A stretch of 19,821 bases of DNA from an uncultured Erysipelotrichaceae bacterium (GTDB taxonomy: Bacteria; Bacillota_I; Bacilli_A; RF39; UBA660), in assembly GCA_902795975.1 (NCBI GenBank), contig CADBNE010000058.1, forward strand, positions 1 to 19,821. Reading direction: 5' to 3'. Below, in pieces: positions 15,542 through 19,821 of the stretch. The notes below the pieces were generated by a model. That model had not been told where the DNA came from, searched no databases, and saw only the letters and a program-made list of their open reading frames with translations. Position 1 is the first letter of the stretch. Every line of letters begins with the position of its first letter. A program made the translations under genes and the position numbers.

Positions 15542-16429
15542 ATGCAAATAAGATATTTACCAATTGGAAGTGTATGTAGTATAGATAATAGTAATAATAA
15601 ATATATGGTTATTGGATATAAAAAGAATGATTATGATTTTGTTTCAGTTCTATATCCAGATGGATACTTAAATAATGATAATTTTATATATTTTAATGAA
15701 GGACAAGTTAATGAAATATATTCTTTAGGATATAAAGATGAATATGGAATAATGTTTTCTAAAAAAATGAATATAGAAGAAACACCATTGGATGAACCTC
15801 AATCTGGAGATGTGGAAGAACCACAAGAAGAAATTGTACCTTCTCAAAGTGATAGTACTTCACCATATGTATTTGATGAAAATGGTACTGTTATAGCAGT
15901 AAATGAGCCTAAACAAGAAGTAAGTGCTTCAGTAGAAGAAAGTACTTCTCCATATATATTCGATGAGAACGGAACTATTATAGGTGTAAATGAACCTAAA
16001 GAAGAGGTATCTGCTCCAGTAGAGGAAGATAAAGGTATATTTGCTTCTCCTTATATATTTGATGAGAATGGTGTGATTATAGATATTAATAATTCAAATA
16101 CAGAAAAAACTGAAGCTGTAGAGGAAAATGATGTATCATCAGATGATTCAAAAATTATAAAAGGTGATTCAAGATATATATTTAATGAAGAAGGTATGGT
16201 TATTGCTGTTAAACCAGAAGAATCTAAAGAAGAAGTTACTGCTTCAGTAGAAGAAAGTGCTTCACCATATATATTCGATGAAAATGGTACTATTATAGGT
16301 GTAAATGAACCTAAACAAGAAATATCTACTTCAGAAGTTCAAGAAGAAGTACCTGTTGAAGAGAATAAACCAGTTGAGAATCCAAAATATGTATTTGACG
16401 AAAATGGATTCCTAGTATCAGCTGAATAA
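15542..16429 (+). CDS. DUF4176 protein with six FDENG repeats
   Basis: This 295-residue paralogue of the previous gene has a similar N-terminal DUF4176 domain (about 5-75: Y-L-P-I-G-S-V, M-V-I-G-Y, Y-P-D-G-Y). A long acidic tail follows, holding six copies of a module Y-[IV]-F-[DN]-E-[NE]-G-x-[IV]-I-x-V. The Phe of each copy is at 111, 140, 173, 214, 245 and 286, and the copies are joined by Glu/Pro/Ser/Val linkers. The last copy forms the C-terminus. Two modules with their linkers are nearly identical in DNA, so the tail grew by in-frame duplication. There is no signal peptide, transmembrane segment or cell-wall anchor. The tail may be a multivalent docking region for a partner, perhaps EssC or ESX proteins; this is inference. 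Translation uses AAGGT 6 nt before the ATG. Confidence 0.8.
   Translation: MQIRYLPIGSVCSIDNSNNKYMVIGYKKNDYDFVSVLYPDGYLNNDNFIYFNEGQVNEIYSLGYKDEYGIMFSKKMNIEETPLDEPQSGDVEEPQEEIVPSQSDSTSPYVFDENGTVIAVNEPKQEVSASVEESTSPYIFDENGTIIGVNEPKEEVSAPVEEDKGIFASPYIFDENGVIIDINNSNTEKTEAVEENDVSSDDSKIIKGDSRYIFNEEGMVIAVKPEESKEEVTASVEESASPYIFDENGTIIGVNEPKQEISTSEVQEEVPVEENKPVENPKYVFDENGFLVSAE
15926..16000 (+). repeat. Direct repeat, copy 1, in the DUF4176 tail
   Basis: This 75-base segment recurs at 16241-16315, exactly 315 bases (105 codons) downstream, with five mismatches by my count. Both copies start with GCTTCAGTAGAAGAAAGT and are in frame, so the repeat encodes a linker plus one FDENG module. Confidence 0.9.
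16241..16315 (+). repeat. Direct repeat, copy 2, in the DUF4176 tail
   Basis: Second copy of the 75-base unit at 15926-16000. Most of the mismatches look synonymous, with one Thr/Ala change, which suggests selection to keep the module. Confidence 0.9.
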
Positions 16430-16431
16430 TG

Positions 16432-16456
16432 AAGATGTAGTTTTACATCTTTTTTT
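16432..16456 (+). terminator. Terminator after the DUF4176 pair
   Basis: An 8-bp stem pairs AAGATGTA (16432-16439) with TACATCTT (16444-16451), with a GTTT loop and a run of T to 16456. It marks the right end of the type VII secretion locus. Confidence 0.85.
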
Positions 16457-16460
16457 ATTA

Positions 16461-16469
16461 TGTTATAAT
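16461..16469 (+). promoter_or_regulatory. Possible extended -10 promoter of rpiB
   Basis: TGT precedes TATAAT (16464-16469), in the same ATGTTATAAT string as at essC and mbl. The -35 region is weak. The expected transcription start (about 16475) would place GGAGTGA at the extreme 5' end of the mRNA, so the leader would be very short; that makes the call less certain. Confidence 0.5.
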
Positions 16470-16486
16470 TATATTGGAGTGATAAA

Positions 16487-16924
16487 ATGAAAATAGGAAT
16501 AGCAAATGATCATCATGGTGTAGAATTAAACCATGAATTGACAAATTATTTAGAAAGTATGGGGTATGATGTTATTAACTATGGACCAGAAACTACTGAG
16601 CCAGTGGATTATCCTATTTATGCATTTAAATTAGGAGAAGCAGTAGCCAATAAAGATGTAGATTATGGTATAGTTATATGTAATAGTGGTATAGGAGTAT
16701 CTATTGCATGTAATAAAGTTAAAGGTGTAAGATGCGCTAAAGTAAATGATGAATGGGAAGCTAAAATGACTAGATTAGATAATGATGCTAATGTAATAGC
16801 AGTTGGCTCTAGATTACCAATAGAAGAATTAAAAAATATAATTAAAGTATTTTTAGAAACTGATTTTTCTCACGAAGAAAGACATCAAAGAAGAATAGAT
16901 TTAATAAATAATTATAATGGCTAA
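16487..16924 (+). CDS. rpiB: Ribose-5-phosphate isomerase B family protein
   Basis: This is a 145-residue RpiB/LacAB sugar isomerase that interconverts ribulose 5-phosphate and ribose 5-phosphate in the pentose phosphate pathway. Seen: A-N-D-H-H-G (6-11, phosphate and substrate His/Asp), the active-site stretch I-C-N-S-G-I-G (64-70) with catalytic base Cys65, the N-K-V-K-G-V-R segment (76-82), D-N-D-A-N-V (98-103) and H-x-x-R-R-I (133-137). In most RpiB proteins the D-N-D-A-N-V position begins with His and the Cys is followed by G-T-G; here the His is Asp98 and the loop is N-S-G. The enzyme may act on another aldose phosphate. The start follows GGAGTGA. It overlaps ywzB by 8 nt, as part of a housekeeping operon resembling the Bacillus ywlF region. 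Confidence 0.9.
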   Translation: MKIGIANDHHGVELNHELTNYLESMGYDVINYGPETTEPVDYPIYAFKLGEAVANKDVDYGIVICNSGIGVSIACNKVKGVRCAKVNDEWEAKMTRLDNDANVIAVGSRLPIEELKNIIKVFLETDFSHEERHQRRIDLINNYNG

Positions 16925-17114
16925 GATTATATTATATGCTGCTGTTATACCATTAGTTGTATGGGCATTAGAATGTTTAAGATTAGATATATTATTTAAA
17001 AAGAATAGACAAGTACAAATTAAATTATTTTATATACTAGTTTCTTTAGCGTTCTCTTATCTAATTGTAAATTGTTTATATGATTTTTCATATTATTTTA
17101 GTTCTGTTATGTAG
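16917..17114 (+). CDS. ywzB: DUF1146 membrane protein (YwzB-like)
   Basis: This 65-residue protein has two predicted membrane helices (about 4-22 and 36-58) and the conserved P-L-V-V-W-A-L-E-C-L-R segment between V12 and R22 that marks the DUF1146/YwzB family. A basic loop (K-K-N-R-Q-V-Q) joins the helices. Function is unknown. In Bacillus it lies between the ATP synthase operon and murAA-spoIID, and here it directly precedes spoIID, so the assignment is backed by gene order. It starts inside the 3' end of rpiB, in another frame, so translation is probably coupled. Confidence 0.8.
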   Translation: MAKIILYAAVIPLVVWALECLRLDILFKKNRQVQIKLFYILVSLAFSYLIVNCLYDFSYYFSSVM

Positions 17115-17137
17115 TATGTTTTTTATAGGAGGTACTT

Positions 17138-18052
17138 ATGAAAAATGTACTATTTTTTTGTATATTATTTATATTAATTCCATCACTTATAATTACTTTA
17201 TTAATAGTTAATCCAATTAATAAAGAATTTAAATTTACAAAGAATACCACAATAAAGGTATATAGAACAAAAAAAGATATTATAGAAGAAATACCTTTAG
17301 AAGAATATGTAGTAGGTGTAGTGGCAGGAGAAATGCCTGTATCATTTGAAGAAGAAGCACTAAAAGCACAAGCAGTAGCAGCACGCAGTTATATAATGTA
17401 TAAAGTTATTCATAAGAAGAATAAAAAGTATGATGTAGAAGATACAGTATTAAATCAAGTGTATGTAGATGATGAATATTTAAAAAGCAAATGGAAGAAT
17501 AAATATAATGAATATAAAAAGAAAGTAGTTAAAGCTGTTGAGGATACAGCATATCAATATATAACTTATAAAGGTGAAGTAGCAGATGCATTATTTTTTT
17601 CTACAAGTAGTGGTTATACAGAAAATAGTGAAGATATATTTGTATCTAAAGTCCATTATCTAAAAAGTGTAAAAAGTGATTGGGATAAAATATCTCCTGT
17701 ATTTAATGAGATACATGAGTATAGTTATAGTGATTTTTGTAAAATGTTACATATAGATACTACAAATAAAATTAAAATAAATATTATAAATAAAACTACT
17801 GCAGGTAGAATTAAAAGTATAAAGATAAATAATAAGCAGTTTACAGGTACAGAAATTGTAAAATTGTTTAATTTAAGAAGTTCTAATTTTACAATTTCTT
17901 TAGGAGATAAAGTAACTATAACTACACATGGATATGGTCATGGAGTAGGTATGAGTCAATATGGTGCTCAAGGAATGGCTAAGGAAGGATATACTTATGA
18001 CCAAATATTAAAATATTATTATACTGATGTAAAAATAGAAAAAATAAAATAA
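17138..18052 (+). CDS. spoIID: Stage II sporulation protein D (peptidoglycan lytic enzyme)
   Basis: This 304-residue protein has one N-terminal membrane anchor (about 4-24) and an extracellular SpoIID/LytB domain. In spore formers SpoIID is a lytic transglycosylase that cuts denuded glycan strands during engulfment. Seen: L-E-E-Y-V-V-G-V-V-A-G-E-M-P (54-67) with the presumed catalytic Glu65, L-K-A-Q-A-V-A-A-R-S-Y (75-85), F-S-T-S-S-G-Y-T-E (154-162), and H-G-Y-G-H-G-V-G-M-S-Q-Y-G-A (264-277). Many family members have His before S-T-S-G-G; here it is Phe154. A strong AGGAGGT lies 4 nt before the ATG. It lies 23 bp after ywzB and before a SpoIIQ-like gene, as in Bacillus. I saw no convincing sigma-E promoter, so it may be read from the rpiB promoter. 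Confidence 0.92.
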   Translation: MKNVLFFCILFILIPSLIITLLIVNPINKEFKFTKNTTIKVYRTKKDIIEEIPLEEYVVGVVAGEMPVSFEEEALKAQAVAARSYIMYKVIHKKNKKYDVEDTVLNQVYVDDEYLKSKWKNKYNEYKKKVVKAVEDTAYQYITYKGEVADALFFSTSSGYTENSEDIFVSKVHYLKSVKSDWDKISPVFNEIHEYSYSDFCKMLHIDTTNKIKINIINKTTAGRIKSIKINNKQFTGTEIVKLFNLRSSNFTISLGDKVTITTHGYGHGVGMSQYGAQGMAKEGYTYDQILKYYYTDVKIEKIK

Positions 18053-18101
18053 TGTGTATAATTTTCTTATTATTGTAAAAACTCTTAATAGAGGTGAAAT
18101 A

Positions 18102-18713
18102 ATGAGAAAGGTAATAATATATTCATTGAGTAGTTTAGTAATGGTGTTAATGATAATAGGTTTATTTGTATCTAATAATAAAATGTATAATAGTAAGGAT
18201 ATAGTTGAAGGTATTGATTATGATTATACATATGATATTTTAAAAAGTCCTTCTATTCAAGTTACTAATACAAAAGATATAGTTATTAGACCATATAATG
18301 AATCTAGTGTAAAAATAGTAAAAGGCTTTTATGATTATAAAGGAAAAAGTAATGATCAACAAAATTCATTAATATACTATAATGATACATATATGCAAAA
18401 TACAGGTATATGCTATAGTGGTGAAAAAGAATTTGATGTTCTTGCTATATATGATGGAGAAGTAACAGAAGTAAATAATGATGAATTAATAGGAAATTCT
18501 ATTACTATTAAACATAATGATAATACATATAGTATATATCAAAGTATTAAAGATATTAATGTAAAAAAAGGTGATCATGTATCACAAGGACAAAAACTTG
18601 CTACTAGTGGTATATCTAATATAGATAAAGAATTAAATAATCATTTATACTTTGAATTAGTTATTAATGATTTAAGTGTTAATCCAGAAGAGTATTATGA
18701 TAATGCATTATAG
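18102..18713 (+). CDS. spoIIQ: SpoIIQ-like LytM-domain protein, catalytic site degenerate
   Basis: This 203-residue protein has an N-terminal membrane segment (about 4-23) and an extracellular M23/LytM fold (about 90-200): D-V-L-A-I-Y-D-G-E-V (112-121), G-N-S-I-T-I-K-H (131-138), V-K-K-G-D-H-V-S-Q-G-Q (154-164), H-L-Y-F-E-L (181-186) and V-N-P-E-E-Y (193-198). The metal ligands are mostly gone: H-x-x-x-D is N100-T-G-I-C104, and H-x-H is H181-L-Y183. It therefore looks like a scaffold, not an endopeptidase. SpoIIQ is the forespore half of the SpoIIQ-SpoIIIAH channel, and its place between spoIID and mbl matches Bacillus. The ATG at 18102 is chosen because AGAGGTG lies just upstream; the open frame extends further back without a ribosome site. 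Confidence 0.8.
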   Translation: MRKVIIYSLSSLVMVLMIIGLFVSNNKMYNSKDIVEGIDYDYTYDILKSPSIQVTNTKDIVIRPYNESSVKIVKGFYDYKGKSNDQQNSLIYYNDTYMQNTGICYSGEKEFDVLAIYDGEVTEVNNDELIGNSITIKHNDNTYSIYQSIKDINVKKGDHVSQGQKLATSGISNIDKELNNHLYFELVINDLSVNPEEYYDNAL

Positions 18714-18754
18714 TACTTTTTTATTAATTTAATAGATGTATATATGTAATTTTA

Positions 18755-18763
18755 TGTTATAAT
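18755..18763 (+). promoter_or_regulatory. Extended -10 promoter of mbl
   Basis: TGT precedes TATAAT (18758-18763); the -35 region (about 18735-18740) is poor. The ten bases ATGTTATAAT are the same as before essC and rpiB. GGAGGT (18776-18781) follows. Confidence 0.65.
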
Positions 18764-18790
18764 AAAAGATGTATTGGAGGTTAGATCAAT

Positions 18791-19783
18791 ATGTTTTCAA
18801 AAGACATAGGAATAGATTTAGGAACTGCCAATGTATTAATTTATATAAAGGGTCAGGGAATAGTTTTGGATGAACCAAGTGTAGTAGCACTAGATATTGA
18901 ATCTAAGAAAATAGTTGCTGTAGGTAGAGATGCTAGAGAAATGCTTGGTAGAACTCCAGGAAGAGTACAAGCAATTAGACCAATGAAAGATGGAGTTATT
19001 GCAGACTTTGAAGTTACTGATATAATGTTAAATCATTTTATAAAGAAAGTTAATGGAAGAGGATTCTTTTCAAGACCTAGAATTTTAATATGTTGTCCAT
19101 CTAATATTACACAAGTTGAAAAGAATGCTATTAGGGAAGCAGCAGAACGTACTGGTGCTAGAAAAGTATTTTTAGAGATAGAACCTAAGGTTGCTGCAGT
19201 AGGTGCAGGATTAGATATCTCCAAACCTAGTGGATGTATGGTAATAGATATAGGTGGAGGTACAACAGATATAGCTGTTTTATCTTTAGGAGGAATAGTT
19301 AATAGTGCTTCTATAAAAGTAGCAGGTAATGTATTTGATAATGATATAATTAAGTATATTAAAGACAAATATAAACTTTTAGTTGGAGAAAGAACAGCAG
19401 AAGAAATTAAAATTAAAATTGGTACAGTATTTCCAGAAAATTTAAACGAAAAGATGGAAGTAAAAGGTAGAGATTTAGTTACGGGTTTACCACATTCAAT
19501 TACTTTTTGCTCTGCTGAAGTAGAAGAAGCATTAAGAGAAAGTATGTTTGAAATAATTTCTACAACAAAAGAAGTATTAGAAAATACTCCACCAGAATTA
19601 GCTGCTGATATTATAGATAAAGGTATAGTACTTACAGGTGGTGGTTCTATGTTAAATGGATTAGATAGTTTACTATCACATGAATTAAAAGTACCTGTAT
19701 ATTTAGCTGAAAGTCCATTAACATGTGTTGTAGAAGGTACAGGTGTACTTCTAGAAAATGTTAATTTAATAGAAAATAAATAG
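18791..19783 (+). CDS. mbl: MreB-family cell-shape protein, Mbl type
   Basis: This is an actin-like cytoskeletal ATPase of 330 residues that guides lateral wall synthesis from the inner face of the membrane. Seen: phosphate-1 loop D-I-G-I-D-L-G-T-A-N (5-14), the R-P-M-K-D-G-V-I-A-D-F-E stretch (63-74), phosphate-2 loop V-I-D-I-G-G-G-T-T-D-I-A (151-162), the K-I-K-I-G segment (205-212) and L-T-G-G-G-S-M-L-N-G (284-293). The start M-F-S-K-D-I-G-I-D-L-G-T-A-N-V, the L-I-C-C-P-x-N-I-T segment and E-P-K-V-A-A-V-G-A-G match Bacillus Mbl more closely than MreB, and the position after spoIID-spoIIQ is that of mbl. Full length for the family; all nucleotide motifs intact. Its own promoter suggests expression apart from the sporulation genes. 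Confidence 0.93.
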   Translation: MFSKDIGIDLGTANVLIYIKGQGIVLDEPSVVALDIESKKIVAVGRDAREMLGRTPGRVQAIRPMKDGVIADFEVTDIMLNHFIKKVNGRGFFSRPRILICCPSNITQVEKNAIREAAERTGARKVFLEIEPKVAAVGAGLDISKPSGCMVIDIGGGTTDIAVLSLGGIVNSASIKVAGNVFDNDIIKYIKDKYKLLVGERTAEEIKIKIGTVFPENLNEKMEVKGRDLVTGLPHSITFCSAEVEEALRESMFEIISTTKEVLENTPPELAADIIDKGIVLTGGGSMLNGLDSLLSHELKVPVYLAESPLTCVVEGTGVLLENVNLIENK

Positions 19784-19805
19784 CATTAATTAATGCTATT
19801 TTTAT
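19778..19805 (+). terminator. Palindromic terminator at the end of mbl
   Basis: A 24-base perfect palindrome (19778-19801) folds into a 10-bp stem with an AATT loop, followed by further T. The TAG stop of mbl (19781-19783) is part of the stem. The remaining bases to 19821 show no gene. Confidence 0.85.
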
Positions 19806-19821
19806 TATACTTTTCTATATA

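Noticed and set aside
15860..16429. Regularly spaced repeats that could suggest a CRISPR array
   Set aside because: The repeats are in frame, encode the FDENG module, vary in sequence and have unequal spacing (29-41 codons). They are protein-coding repeats.
12763..16429. An LXG or other polymorphic toxin with immunity gene
   Set aside because: No protein in the locus is large enough to hold an LXG domain plus toxin domain, and I saw no nuclease, ADP-ribosyltransferase or lipase motif.
17060..18101. Sigma-E and sigma-F type promoters before spoIID and spoIIQ
   Set aside because: CATATTAT before spoIID resembles a sigma-E -10 but lacks a fitting -35. TATAAT at 18057 lacks a -35 and a TG extension, and no sigma-F-like GG element follows GTATA at 18056. 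None is good enough to report.
18700..18735. Terminator after the SpoIIQ-like gene
   Set aside because: TAATGCATTA near the stop is a short palindrome without a loop, and the T-rich stretch after it has no matching upstream arm. Transcripts may run on into mbl.
1..19821. Altered genetic code (TGA as Trp, or AGG/CGA/CGG reassigned)
   Set aside because: Trp codons checked in essC are all TGG. An AGG in mbl (about 19133) falls at a conserved Arg of the family, and CGA codons in essC read sensibly as Arg. Only the lack of TGA stops is kept as a finding.

Overview
The window is AT-rich DNA (GC by eye well under 35%) from a Gram-positive, Firmicutes-type bacterium. The gene content points to an uncultured low-GC lineage near Bacilli, Erysipelotrichia or the RF39/Mollicutes-adjacent groups: FtsH, a MurT/GatD pair, a Firmicutes-style EssC, and a ywzB-spoIID-spoIIQ-mbl block ordered as in Bacillus. 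All 22 genes end in TAA (14) or TAG (8) and none in TGA. TGA is not used for Trp either: every Trp codon I checked is TGG. The taxonomic placement is inference.

Left part (1-5963): the 3' end of ftsH, then a sugar-transfer-associated ATP-grasp protein. On the minus strand lies a compact cell-wall operon: a FemX-like peptidyltransferase, MurT and a GatD-like glutamine amidotransferase. Its promoter faces that of a plus-strand PAP2 phosphatase, and both appear to use one palindromic -35 box, TTGCAA.

Central part (6035-16429): a type VII secretion (WXG100/ESX) locus. It encodes the motor EssC, the ubiquitin-like YukD/EsaB, a lipoprotein with an HExxH metallopeptidase signature, six small helical proteins (two with a clear W-x-G turn, one of these also with a C-terminal YxxxD), and two DUF4176 proteins carrying eight copies of an F-D-E-N-G motif between them. 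EssA, EssB, EsaA and LXG toxins are not in the window. At least four promoters and four hairpin terminators divide the locus into separate transcription units.

Right part (16487-19821): rpiB, ywzB (DUF1146), spoIID, a degenerate LytM-domain SpoIIQ-like protein and mbl. This resembles the Bacillus subtilis ywlF...ywzB-murAA-spoIID-spoIIQ-spoIIID-mbl region, without murAA and spoIIID. It suggests a spore-forming organism or one that descends from spore formers.

The window is tightly packed: no intergenic gap exceeds about 100 bases, several terminators overlap stop codons, and I saw no tRNA, rRNA, insertion sequence or CRISPR array. The T7SS locus sits between two cell-envelope clusters, with no visible mobile-element remnants at its edges.
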